Shown in pieces: positions 47,169 through 57,235 of a stretch of 64,000 nucleotides of DNA (position 1 is its first letter; every line of letters begins with the position of its first letter). Where the stretch lies: NCBI GenBank assembly GCA_021234155.1, contig JAJEKV010000040.1, positions 11,241,072 to 11,305,071 of the forward strand. Direction: 5' to 3'. The notes below the pieces were generated by a model. It ran no database searches and was not told the DNA's origin. It saw only the letters and a program-made list of their open reading frames with translations. A program made the position numbers and the translations under genes. The stretch comes from Isoetes taiwanensis. Its lineage: Eukaryota > Streptophyta > Lycopodiopsida > Isoetales > Isoetaceae.

Positions 47169-47681
47169 ATGGTCGCTTCCGATGCATGCCCGCTTGATAC
47201 CGCACGAGTGCCGTCTGCGGTATTTGCTGGAGCACTCGAACCGCCTCGATCCGAAAAGTGGCTAGAGACGAACCTAACCCAAGAAAGGCCGGAGTTCAAG
47301 CAAGCCATGACAAAGCTGCGTGATAGGGGGCAAGAAAGACCTCGCCGCGTGCTGGGAGGCGGAACCTTCCCTCAATCTGGGCTCGAGTGCACAAGAAGAA
47401 ATGCATGGTGAGCTCGTTGTGCTTGGCCCGTATGCTAGAGGATGATAGGGGCCTTTGGGAAGGGAAACATTTCTTTGAAGCCCTACTTTCAAAAGTTGCA
47501 CCGCACCAAACCGGGGCATGCGGGAAGTGCTCATTACATGAATTCCTTGGGGAAATGCAGACCACCACGGGAGGGCTTGGATTCCATGCCGGGAGGCTTG
47601 TTCTCGACGGGTGGAGGAAATCACCGCCGAGCACCTTCGAACCTGAAAGTGGATCACACCGATGCTGATATATACCACTAG
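47169..47681 (+). pseudogene. Unidentified plus-strand cargo gene with own promoter (unit B)
   Basis: The ATG lies in strong context (GCCATGG). The frame reads through Lys-Trp-Leu-Glu-Thr-Asn-Leu and then shifts at least twice. The final frame (47442-47681) ends Asp-Ala-Asp-Ile-Tyr-His-stop, the same last codons as in unit A. The conserved start, leader, TATA box and stop suggest one gene of about 170 codons. I recognise no domain. It is oriented against the transposase genes, so it is probably cargo and not a core transposition gene. The minus-strand frames at 47274-47762 are likely shadows. Confidence 0.4.
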
Positions 47682-48400
47682 ATGTGCACCGCATCCACTT
47701 TGTTTTGTGTATTTGAATTGTGTATGGGTTTTATATGAATTTTGTATTTTGAAGGAATACATATATGATTTTTGTATATGAATCTTGCATTTTGAAGGGA
47801 ATCTTCACATTTTATGATTAATTAAACATAAAGCGTGTACTAACCTGTATGTAGAACTGCCCTGATCGGCGCTTGCAAGCCATAGGTCTATACTAGGATG
47901 CCAATTAACTTGGCATAAATGTCTATGATAACTTCGAAGTTGCAATACTAATGTTGCCTAAATTCGCATGCCAAAGTATTTTCTTATTCATATGTGGGAA
48001 GAAAATATAATAATCATAATAAAGTAATGAAGGTTCAATCGATGGTAGTCTTCTATCATGACAATAATAGTCTGCCCCAACCCCCAACCTCCCTATTAGA
48101 GCCGCCATCTCTTCTTCACCTTCAAATATGCGGCGGAGGCGAGCCTTTACATGGAACTACGAACCACCACTGATCTTGCAAAGGATCTGGAACGAAGGTG
48201 ACCTACAAAACCTCTATTACATTAGTTCCTTTGTTAATGACATATATAAATTTTATTGCATCCAAGTAAACATACTTGTTCACATTGCTCAACCCTCACG
48301 AGTGTGTCTTGACCACGATCTGGGAAGCGAAGTTGAATCTAGTGAATACAGGCCACTCGGATCTTTTGCGTATCGTGGCATGAGCACCAATACACACAAG
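47682..48400. other. Spacer 3' of the transposase gene (unit B)
   Basis: AT-rich sequence between convergent genes. It includes a minus-strand frame at 47923-48108 and a plus-strand one at 48128-48433, neither kept in unit A. Nothing else is recognised. Confidence 0.35.
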
Positions 48401-48401
48401 A

Positions 48402-48600
48402 TCAAACCATTGCATCAAACAACATTGTTTTGAATGCACTACCGACATCAACCTCCATGATAGTCTTTATAGTACCAATCCATTCCAACATTGCCTCGAT
48501 TGGGTTTGGGTCTGCACTACCAGTCTGGCAAACTGTACTAAACTTTGCTGATATACCACAATCATAAGTGCGTTTGCCATGATCCACACTTTGTCGTCGA
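48402..48600 (-). pseudogene. DUF4216-like C-terminal piece of the transposase (unit B)
   Basis: The minus-strand frame encodes a segment reading WIGTIKTIMEVDVG followed by AFKTMLFDAM. This resembles the beta-strand pattern of DUF4216, a domain often found at the C-terminal end of plant CACTA transposases. A frame break follows at the expected Trp-Phe-Asp. The assignment rests on pattern memory only. Confidence 0.35.
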
Positions 48601-48700
48601 AAGTGAGCACGTAGAAACCATATTGATGCATATGAATTATACTACAAAGTAAAGGAACAAATGTTCAAAATAACGAACGAAACTCGTGAATTATATGCTA

Positions 48701-49396
48701 TTAAGTTGCACTTACAAATAGTGACACGCCTTTAGCATATGCAAATTCTTCGCTAGAAACATGTTCGCCACGTTGCCTTGCTATCTCTAGTTGTTCGAGC
48801 AGCCATTTATTGTTTATCTCACTTGGCAGGACCCCTAGATGAGCAGGAAGTGGTTGTTTGCGATTCTTTTGTCGATAGCGTCTTCTCTCCTCATCTCTCT
48901 TTATTTTTTCTTCCTCGTATTTTTTTATCCATTTCTCCATGGGAGTGGAGTTGTAGATGAGAAACTTATTGACTTTTGCCTGTTCTTCTAGTGTGAACAA
49001 TTTCTTCTGTGGTCTTCCTTCGGGAACTTCTCCAATTATAGTTGGAGTGTCTTCATCGGTCCATAATCGTGGAGCATTGGGGTGTAGATCGGCCAAGAAC
49101 TCGGTGACATAGAATAATGACTCTCGTGCTAACCAACCCTCGCCATGCAACCCTCCGGCCTTGCCTTCTTCTGCATTTAAGTCCTTGAGGGACCTTCGTA
49201 AAGCGTTCTATAAAAACATCCATCTAGGATTTGTTGTGCCTGCAAGCTCTACTTCGTCCACTAAATGCACTAGTAAGTGAGTTTGTATGTCCAGAAAACT
49301 TGTTGGGAATTCTTTCTCTAGCATACAACATGCCTCAACGACCTTAGTTCGCATGTCCGCAATTTCATTTGGGGTATCTCCTTCCTTGTAATCCAT
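48701..49396 (-). pseudogene. CACTA transposase, DUF4218 end and basic extension (unit B)
   Basis: The upstream piece (49396-49208) encodes CCMLEKEFPTSFLDIQTHLL, then VHLVDEVEL and PRWMF, the core of DUF4218, which follows the Tnp2 domain in plant En/Spm transposases. The downstream piece (49150-48701, 149 codons) encodes a charged helical segment with runs of Lys, Glu and Arg. A short break near 49150-49208 separates them. Together they form the C-terminal half of the element's transposase. DUF4218 is widespread in land-plant CACTA elements; its exact role is not known. Confidence 0.75.
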
Positions 49397-49453
49397 CTAC
49401 ATATCATTAAGAAAGAAAAAAGTTAAGTGAGAGTTCAAGATCGAAAGTGTTTT

Positions 49454-50960
49454 CTAAACCGCTGAACCTCGAAAACTCGATGGGAGACATATTGCATGTA
49501 GTGGACCGTCATGCAGAGGCGACCCTCGAACAATAGGCATAACAAACCGCAACATCTTATGCCAATCATGAGATTTCAACCCGCTTAACTCTCCTTCGTT
49601 AGAGAAACAATTACGCAACGAATGCATATATCTGTCGGAGTCTTTATTGCCTTGATCGCTTCTCGAGCGGGTTTCATACATTTTTTCTAGGCACGATCCA
49701 ATCCACTTGTGGCCTTATTCCTTCTTCGACATTTAACCATGCTTTAGATTTTTGATCCAACTTCTTGTAGATCTTCTCGTCTTTGCATCTGTGTCCACGT
49801 CCGGTGACATGCTTCCAAATAGGACGAAACGTTTTTAAAGATGTGCATGGGATCAAGAAGATGATGGATCTTCAATTCTGGCCCAATAGGGTAGAAGGAA
49901 GAAGGATGCTTTCCATTTCATTCCCTTAACCTTATTTCCTTCAACGGCATCCCACATGTTACCCCAATCTCTCATTGTCAACCTTTTGGGAGGCTCTTGA
50001 AGGCAATGTTTTTCTCTTGGACCTACGTGACGGGAAGTCGATTTTCCATTGGCGAGATATCTCTTGAAGTTTGCATAGACATTTTTTGTGCAATGCCGTT
50101 GACCGTGAGAGTTCAACTGTTCAAACCCACACAAGTGACATGCCGCATATCCCAGACACTTGGAGTCCGAGAGTTCATACAAACCGGGCCAATCGCCGTT
50201 GTCCACATTAAGATTGCTCTCAAGGTAAATCTTCGTTCAAGACGAAGTTCTCTTGAGACATCAGAACTTCAATACCTTCACTCCACAATGTCAAAAAGCT
50301 CATCAATAACTATTTTCAGATATGGATCTAGACTTTCCGGCTTCTTGGTCCTGAACTAATAGTACTACCATTAAATGGCTAGTCTTCATGAGTAAACCAC
50401 GGTGGTAAATTATAGTTGATCAACACTATCGCCAAGTTGACCACGCGGCTGATTGACGCCCATAAGGATTAACACCATCGGTTTGCCAACCCTAATCTCG
50501 AGATTTCGTGGCTCTCTTCCAAATTTCGCCATGTTTCATCAATATGCTTCCATTGCTTGCAGTCACTAACCACGCGGAGTACATTGTCACTGACGATTAT
50601 GCACACCAACCCATGAGCTTAAGCTAGAGATTCACATCAAACAATAGCCTTATGCGAGGGATCAATGGAAAGTAGCTTAACCACCTTCATCGGGGCGGTC
50701 TTTCCCTTGGCATCCTGCATTGTACCTAGAGGCACCACATTTAGGGGCATGTTTCGTGTTCTTGTAGATGTCATCCGGATAATATACCATGCAATCATTT
50801 GGACAAGCGTGAATCTTATGGTAGCCTAAACCCAAGAGCCGCCAATATATTTTTTTATTTCAAGGCGACTTTTTGGGCATAGTGTTCCCTTGTGGGAGTA
50901 TTTTCTCTTGCAATAACCTGTATAAAACAGACCTTTACGTATACATTCAACTACAAATTC
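49454..50960 (-). pseudogene. CACTA transposase, Tnp2 domain (unit B)
   Basis: Minus-strand frames encode, in order, a degenerate N-terminal half of Tnp2 (50960-50350), an open piece (50206-49853), and pieces at 49856-49674 and 49681-49454. The open piece carries ACHLCG, then HCTKNVYANFKRYL, PPKRLTMRDW and ASFFLLPYW; the last piece carries GLKSHDWHKML. These match the zinc-ribbon, fruiting-body-like and pre-DUF4218 parts of the Tnp2 family. The enzyme would cut at CACTA/TAGTG ends. Four or more frame breaks make this a pseudogene as read. Unit A repairs some of them and vice versa. Confidence 0.75.
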
Positions 50961-50986
50961 AATAAGTCAAGTGATTGCAATTGTAC

Positions 50987-51460
50987 TTACTCTAACAAAG
51001 CCGTAACACTGGCATTGCTCCATTTGAATTTGGCTTGAAGGTTTAATATCAATAAAGATGTCGTCAATCTAGATATGCTTGCACCTGGATATAATGCTTT
51101 ATGCGCCTCCTCCAATAAAACGTGATCTTCATGACCATCGTTAGGAGTATTTATATCGTCATCTAGGTCGTTGTCGAAGATTGGGCCAAATGCATCTAAC
51201 ATGTCGGCTATGGGTTCCTCAACTTCCATGAAGTCGTCCATAGGGGCATTGTCATCATCTTCATCATCGTATTCCTGTTCATCTTCATCATTGTACTCTT
51301 CATTATGCGTTGTGCCCATGTTTGTACCATACCGCTTCAATGTATTCTAATTTCGCTATCCGCAATGACTTTTGATGTCGCCAATTCAAGACGCTTTGAT
51401 GTGGTCTTATATCCACTTGCCTACCCCCACGTCCGGATTAAAACTAAATATATGCGTGAT
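50987..51460 (-). pseudogene. CACTA transposase, acidic N-terminal region (unit B)
   Basis: A minus-strand frame of 117 codons is rich in Asp and Glu (for example EYNDEDEQEYDDEDDD) and then reads LLEEAHKALYPGASISRL and FKWSNASVTALLE. In plant Tnp2 proteins an acidic stretch followed by a 'LYPG' and 'KWS' segment precedes the main domain. The upstream start is unclear. Codons before 51340 are shifted, and the unit A copy begins with an ATG at 25473. Confidence 0.65.
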
Positions 51461-51599
51461 TGATACATACATTGAGAGCCCGTGGTTTGTTAAATTTTAA
51501 GCATTTAATAAATCTAAGCTAAATATAAAATTTTATGTCATAATCAAAGCATATATTGAAGATATAATACACATTTATCTTCAATATGTGCAATCTCAT

Positions 51600-51645
51600 T
51601 CCAAGAGAAGAAGAAGAAGAATTCAAGAAGAAGAAGAAAAAATTG
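51600..51645 (+). repeat. Short GAA-rich tract between CACTA genes (unit B)
   Basis: About 40 bases of AAG/GAA repeats, also at 25660-25700 in unit A. It marks the gap between the SET-like gene and the transposase gene. Confidence 0.6.
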
Positions 51646-51659
51646 TGCATTTTGACAAA

Positions 51660-53018
51660 AATTATATGAGTAATTTGAGTACATCATCAAAGGACCTCCG
51701 TATTGGTCTACCGTATTCATATTCAATGAACAATTCATCACCAATACACAAAGTTTTTATAGCATAAACCATGATATATCTCCGCCAATTTTACGGCTAA
51801 AAAAAAATCTTCTTGGTCTTTGTTTGCCTCGACAAATTCACAATTGGTAGCTTCGTGGATTCTCGATAGAGCTATTAATAAAAGCAGCAAGGTTTCCATG
51901 CAACCGGAGGATCGACCATCAATATATGTGAAGCTTCATGAAGTCACCGGGCTTGGATATTGTTCGTGCATTTGAATTTAGGCCATAGATGAGCATGCGC
52001 CACTGATGCTTACTCAATTTATGCCAAGTGTCTGAGTTATATTCAGGACCTACATATGGCATTAAAGGAACGGTCGTACCATCTTTGACTTTCACACTAG
52101 TCATAATATATAATCCTGTGCCAAAGACCCAGGGGACCCGACTATTTTAATCATGTAACGCCTACCCCAATATGTAAATTGCTCCCCATAAATAATTGGC
52201 TTGCCTCTAGGCCATGCATTGAATTTCTTACGATCTTTATCCGTAGAAGGGTTGGACCAAATGGACTAGTGAAGGTGGAAGATTATTTTCTTGACATGAT
52301 CTAGTACATTCCAATTTTGATGAACATTGTCATTCCCTCCAATCTTGGCAACGGCCATTGCACGACGAGTTCTATCACGTAATGGGATACTCTTTGAGGA
52401 AGTTGATGGCTTTCTTTTTGTAGGGTTTTCTATGAACGCATTCATAGTATCAACATCATCTACTTCCAATGACAACATAACCCCAAAATCTATATACTGC
52501 TTCGAGCTCACTTCATTCTCAATTTCTTCCTAACAAAATACAAGCAAACTAAGTTAAGACATCGATTCAAGTACATGAGAGTAGTTGATTATCGTTCATA
52601 AGATTCGTATTATACCTCGTTGGAATACCCCACATGTGCGTCCGAGATAACCGGATTTGTTCCGGGCATTCACCATATTTCTCAACATGGTCGAGGACAG
52701 TCTTTCTCATCCGTTTTATTTGTCCTTTGCACATCGAACAATTGCAATATAACCGCTCTGTCAAGTACAACTGCAAAAAAAAAAAGTAACATCAAGATAT
52801 AAAGTTAACTAATCATTCGAAACATGTTTATGGTACATACATCGGCGGCATTCATTTCATGCACACCACCCCAGCCTCTAGGAAGACTAGGTCCACTGGG
52901 TCTAATTGGACTATTTGTGGCAATTGTTGGGGTAACATTCTTGCACAAAGTCGCCATGTAACTTTCTCAAAGCTTTTCGTCTCACTTTACGCTCAAATTC
53001 CTTCCGACGTTCGTCCAT
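51660..53018 (-). pseudogene. Three-exon gene with a SET-domain-like C-terminus (unit B)
   Basis: Leftward gene model: exon 1 53018-52841 (ATG; basic N-terminus, then a Ser/Pro linker), exon 2 52770-52616 (CNCSMCKGQIKR...HVEKYG, a Cys-rich element), exon 3 52529 to about 51660. Introns have GTATG/GTATA donors and T-rich AG acceptors. Near its end exon 3 encodes SKPGDFMKLHIYIDGR, then in the combined reading of both copies a Gly-Asn-Leu..Phe-Ile-Asn-Ser-Ser step, TNCEFVEAN, and AIKTLCIGDELFIEYEYG (51748-51706). Order and spacing fit the last half of a SET methyltransferase: the GN..R/AFINH, PNC and GEEL.xDYxY strands. Several frame breaks remain, and the His of NHS is replaced by Ser. SET enzymes methylate lysines, usually on histones. 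The gene lies directly upstream of the transposase on the same strand. It may be separate or the N-terminal part of one long transposase gene. Confidence 0.55.
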
Positions 53019-53019
53019 G

Positions 53020-54250
53020 TTGTTTTTCTAGTAAACAATAAAAAATATTAATAAAAACCATGTAATAATATAATAATTATAAATATCCATGTTTTTTCAT
53101 GATTTTATCAAATGTTTATTCTTAAGATTTGATTCATACAACGTTTATGATATTTAGAAAGCATTTGATTGAAGGGTGCCTCAACCCGATACATCTAGTC
53201 CCTCCATTTGAAATGGAGTCGCACCAAGCACTTTATATTCACGCAACCTTTCAAATCTTTTTTTTGTAATCTATGAAGATTGAAACTTCTGTTCGAGGTG
53301 CATAAACCCGATACATTTAGTCTTCTCCATTCGGGATGGAACCGACCAAGACTTTGATCATGCATCCCTCAAGTTTTTTAACATACTTTCAAGATTCAAT
53401 CTTCTAATCTATTAGCATTTAGAGGTGTTTAACTCTAACACAAAGATTAAAACAGAGATCTTACCTTATGAAGACCCACTCTAGCAAAAAATCCTAAAAC
53501 AAACGAAAGTGAAAATAACAAGTAATAACCCGGCCGCCCGGGTTCCGCCATATATGACGCCGTTTATCGACGCCGCGGTGACGCCGCTCAACGACGCCAA
53601 GCCGACGTCGCCCCGACACCTAGGCATGCCACATCAGCTTGCGCCCGCCCGATGCCCCCTCATATGCCACGCCGATGATCACGCCGCTTAACGACGCCAA
53701 TGATCATAACGCCGTTAAACGACTAACCGCGGATTGTTTAACATAACCGTAAAACAACATACAATACAAATAACACAAATAAATAAAAATAATCGATTGT
53801 TCCCATTCATAAAATAAGCTTATACAACGACAACACAAATAGATAAAAAAACTTATTGTTTCCATTCATAAAAAAAGCTTATACATTACTTATGTCCATC
53901 CTGAGGACGTGACGGTTTGATGCAACCATTTGCATCATTATTCCGCACCATTAATGTCGCTTTTCTCTTTGTTTGCCTCGGTGAGCCATTCTACCGCCGT
54001 TCCGCATGGAACGCCAGATGTTAGTGCAATCAGAAGCTCCTTTTCACTCATCTTTGCCACGATGGTGAAGGGAGGGTTCTCAGCGGGAGAAGCAGGGGGG
54101 TTGCTGGAGTTGTCTTCCCTTGAGGAGGAGGATTACCGCTAGAAGGAACATATCGCCAAGGTGGTCTTCAACCGCACGGACCATTATAGCAAGATAGGGA
54201 AGAACACTCAAAAAATAAGAATAACAAAATTTTATCGATGGATCCACTTA
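53020..54250. other. CACTA right arm, 5' region (unit B)
   Basis: AT-rich sequence with a patch of AACGACG/GACGCCG motifs at 53555-53720 and a small leftward frame at 53938-54051. It probably contains the promoter and leader of the leftward genes. A clear TATA box was not identified. Confidence 0.4.
53938..54051 (-). CDS. Small leftward frame, possible first exon of a CACTA gene
   Basis: A 37-codon frame starts MSEKELLIALTSGVPCGTAV and ends Asn-Gly-Ala-Glu-stop. The open reading continues upstream through codons for Asn-Pro-Pro-Phe-Thr-Ile-Val-Ala-Lys. In unit A the same start (MSEKEL) is present near 28110 but the frame breaks sooner. No family is recognised. Confidence 0.25.
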   Translation of the reverse strand: MSEKELLIALTSGVPCGTAVEWLTEANKEKSDINGAE

Positions 54251-54262
54251 TAACGTGGATGT

Positions 54263-54284
54263 AGGGTTAGGGTTAGGGTTAGGG
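54263..54284 (+). repeat. Telomere-like TTAGGG run (unit B)
   Basis: Tandem TTAGGG units followed by a poly-A run at about 54297-54316. Same position as in unit A. Confidence 0.7.
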
Positions 54285-54324
54285 TTTTTATTTGGCAAAA
54301 AAAAAAAAAAAAAAAAATTCCTCG

Positions 54325-54665
54325 CGGTGACGCCGCTTAACGACGTTGAGGCCGACGCGGTCCCGACACGCAGCAGCCGCCTTGGCACAAAGCACCATGC
54401 CACGCAGTGCACGCGGACACGCCGGCGTTGTGGCCAACGCCGTTCAACGGCGGCGACGCCGGGCGGCGTCTTGACACGCAGGCTGCCAGCTAGGCAACTG
54501 CCCATTTCCACGCATGACGCGGCCACACGTCAGCGCTGTGAAACGTCGTTGAACGACGTCGAAACGACGTTGTCGTCGTTGAACGACGATGTGGTCGATC
54601 AACGACGACGTTCCGACGTTCATCGACGACGCCTCGTCGTTGGACGTCGACGATCCCTTGTAGTG
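54325..54665. mobile_element. CACTA right subterminal repeats and terminus (unit B)
   Basis: About 330 bases are filled with CGTCGTTGAACGACG-type motifs in both orientations and end GGACGTCGACGATCCCTTGTAGTG. Read from the other side this is CACTACAAGG, the standard CACTA terminal inverted repeat start. The transposase genes read away from this end, so it is the 5' terminus of the element. The three bases after it (CAT) should match a target duplication at the left end, which I could not find. Confidence 0.8.
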
Positions 54666-54960
54666 CATTTTCTGTGTCCAACGCTTCCGTCACTACCTTT
54701 TGGGCAGTCAAATCAAGTTCTTTGTGGATCACCAAGCACTCCTTTATTTGATCAACAAGTCCACGCCACGGCCGCATTGCTCGTTGGGTCCTTCTTCCAA
54801 GAATTTGCTCCTTTTGAAATTGTTCATAAGGCGTGCAAATCTCATGTCGCCCCGGATTATCTTTCACGCATCCCACGGATGATCCCTCAACCGAGTCTCG
54901 GATGCCTTTCCCGATGCTCGGCTCTTTTTAGTCACGGCAACACCACATTGGTTCCATGAT
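54666..54960 (+). pseudogene. Ty3 RNase H domain remnant (unit B)
   Basis: Coding resumes right after the CACTA terminus with codons for VQRFRHYLLGSQIKFFVDHQ and then LLYLINK, the typical middle of Ty3 RNase H. After small shifts it continues with FAPFEIVHKACKSH and PDYLSRI at its end. The upstream part of RNase H and the reverse transcriptase should lie on the far side of the CACTA but are not recognisable there. The C-terminal '...YLSRI' motif joins to the integrase region. Confidence 0.75.
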
Positions 54961-54999
54961 TTTCAGCAGCACCTCCTCACAAAAGTGCTCTTCCACCGT

Positions 55000-56201
55000 A
55001 AGATGAGACGCCTCTCCCCGCCAGTTTAAAAAATCCTGCCGCTATCAATTTCTCCGAGAGGTCCGTGACTACACCATGGTTGCCGGACATCTCTACAAAA
55101 GGGTAAGGACACCATCCTTCGACTGGCTGTGTTCTACCTCATGAAGTTCCGGACATTGTTCGAGAAGCTCATCAAGGGCTCCGGTGGTGGTCATTTTCAT
55201 GGTGACACCACGGCACGACATAAAAAATCCTTCTTGCCCGTATTATTGGCCCACGCTTCAAAGATGCTCACGCCCACGCCCGCACGTGTGACGCTTGCCA
55301 GCGGGTGGGACGGCCCACGGCCCGTGACGCTCTTCCCTTGACGCCGGTTGCCACGCCACTTCCCTTCAGCAAATGGGGAATGGATTTTGTGGGACCCATC
55401 GATCCTCCCCGCCGCGGCACACCCGCGTCTTCGCTTACATTCGGGTTCTCACCGACCACGCTTACCAAATGGGCGGAAGCTTTGCGACTTCCAGACAACA
55501 CCGCGGCAAGCACAGCCAAGGTTATCTATCAACAAATCATCACGCTGATTCGCTGCCCTACCTGAAATGGGTCGCTGATCGGGGTGTTCACTTTATCAAT
55601 CATACCATCAAGGAGCTGACGGATTATCTCCTGATACATCATCACAAGAGCACACCTTACTATCCTCAAGGCAATGGGTTGGCAGAAAGCACCAACAAAA
55701 CTCTGGTCACCATTCTCAAGAAAATTTGTGACGCTTCCCATTGCATTGGCGGATAAAACTTCCATCGTTTTTTGGGCCTACAATACTTGTTTCAAGATTG
55801 CTACGGTCACACTCCTTTTAAATTGGTTTATGGTCGAAGCTCTCATGCCATTTGAATACATCCTTCCAACACTCCGTTTTCAATTGGCTACTGCTCATAA
55901 CCCACCAGCTGCTCTCAAAGAACGGGTCTATCAATTAGAACAGTTGGATGAACTTCGAAGGGATGCTTATATTCGTGTTCTTCATGGACAACAGTTGCAA
56001 AAATCTTTACATGACAAACGTTTGAAGACAAAAACATTCAAAGAAGGAGATTTGGTTCTTCTTTATGATTCCGTGTACAAAAAATTTTCCTGTAAACTCA
56101 AGTTTCGTTGGTTTGGCCCTTATCATATTGTTCAAGTGGTTAGACCAAGTGTCTTCCAACTAGCCGAAGTTAGATGGCACTCCATTACCTACATTGGTTA
56201 A
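55000..56201 (+). pseudogene. Ty3 integrase, frame-broken (unit B)
   Basis: Domains in order: an HHCC zinc-binding region (GHFHGD near 55190, TCDACQR near 55285), then the catalytic core with its first Asp in MDFVGPID (55381), second Asp in ADRGVHFINHT (55573) and Glu in YYPQGNGLAESTNK (55665-55690), and a C-terminal region with FRWFGPYHIVQVV (56105), the GPY/F module. All three catalytic positions are present. At least three frameshifts split the gene; the last 175 codons (55674-56201) form the longest open piece. No chromodomain is visible. Integrase inserts the cDNA into the host genome. The domain order RNase H then integrase defines Ty3 (Metaviridae-type) elements. Confidence 0.85.
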
Positions 56202-56214
56202 TGGTTTTCGCCTC

Positions 56215-57235
56215 AAAGCATTTCATCACACGTAAAGTGAACATCAACACACCGAGACAGCTTCAAGAATCAAACACCACGTAAAGTGACTAGAAAGGCG
56301 GTAGATTATATTATAGTGGAGATTTTTTTACAAAATGTGGGCGCAGCCCCGTTTATTTCCGCTCGGGCACCGCCCTATATACAAATACGCTCGTGAGCCC
56401 TATCTACTAAGTCCTAAGAGGAAAAACCCTCTACTCCGGTTTGGAGCCGAGGTGATGGGAGGAGGAGATGGTAGAGGTTCCGCCAGTGGTCCCAAGCCGG
56501 AAGGTGCAGAACCACCTCCATCCCGTTGGTCGAGGGTTGGGATGTTCAGCCATCCCGCACACCGGCCGCCCATGCTAATGCCACGGTTGTGGCAAATAGA
56601 GATCCGCATAATTCATCTTACAAGTGATCCACTCGACAGCGGTTGGTGGGCATAGTGCGCTTTTCGCTCAAACCAAAGAAGCCAGCCCATGCTCAGCGCC
56701 ATCGGATGTTCGCTTCACTCCCGTTCGCCTTATATAGCCAACCGAGGAACCGTTAGTCGACGTGGACCAATCAGAAATTTGCCAACGTGTTTGCAATGCA
56801 AGGCTCCTTCTAACTTGAGAATCTTTTCTCCCCGCCGCATATTTAGCCGTGGTACCTTCGACACATTCCTTTTAATGATATCCCACTTCGAAAGCTTGCC
56901 GATTCAATGCCCTTCCTTCTTTTTTCACGCCCGTCGAACATTAATATGTGTCCTTTGGCCACCTGTCACATCCCATCATTCTCTCACGCCCTAATCTCCA
57001 CCGTTCATTGCTTTCCCTTATGTTTTCGGGGACTTAGCCAAATTTTTGCCTCTCAACTCGCCTCCTTGGCATCTTTTCGACACTGCACCATCAAGCGGTT
57101 CGCCTTTTATCTTATGCCCCCTTCGCCCACCCCGCCGCCCTAAAACCTTTTTAGTTCCTCAAGGCTTTCGTCCTCCGTGACTTGGCTTTCGTCCTCCGCC
57201 TTTGAATCACTCTTTAATTTTGCACAATCGTTACC
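56215..57235. other. Spacer between integrase and extra gene (unit B)
   Basis: It contains the leftward promoter at 56731-56771. Downstream of it on the minus strand is a 69-codon frame (56609-56400) whose sequence is not kept in unit A. No domain is recognised on either strand. Confidence 0.4.
56731..56771 (-). promoter_or_regulatory. Leftward TATA/CCAAT promoter between pol and extra gene (unit B)
   Basis: On the minus strand the order is CTGATTGGTCCACGTCGAC, 29 bases, then GGCTATATAAGGCG, followed after about 30 bases by a plausible start region. This is textbook spacing for a plant Pol II promoter. It is conserved in unit A. It would produce RNA antisense to the integrase. Confidence 0.5.
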
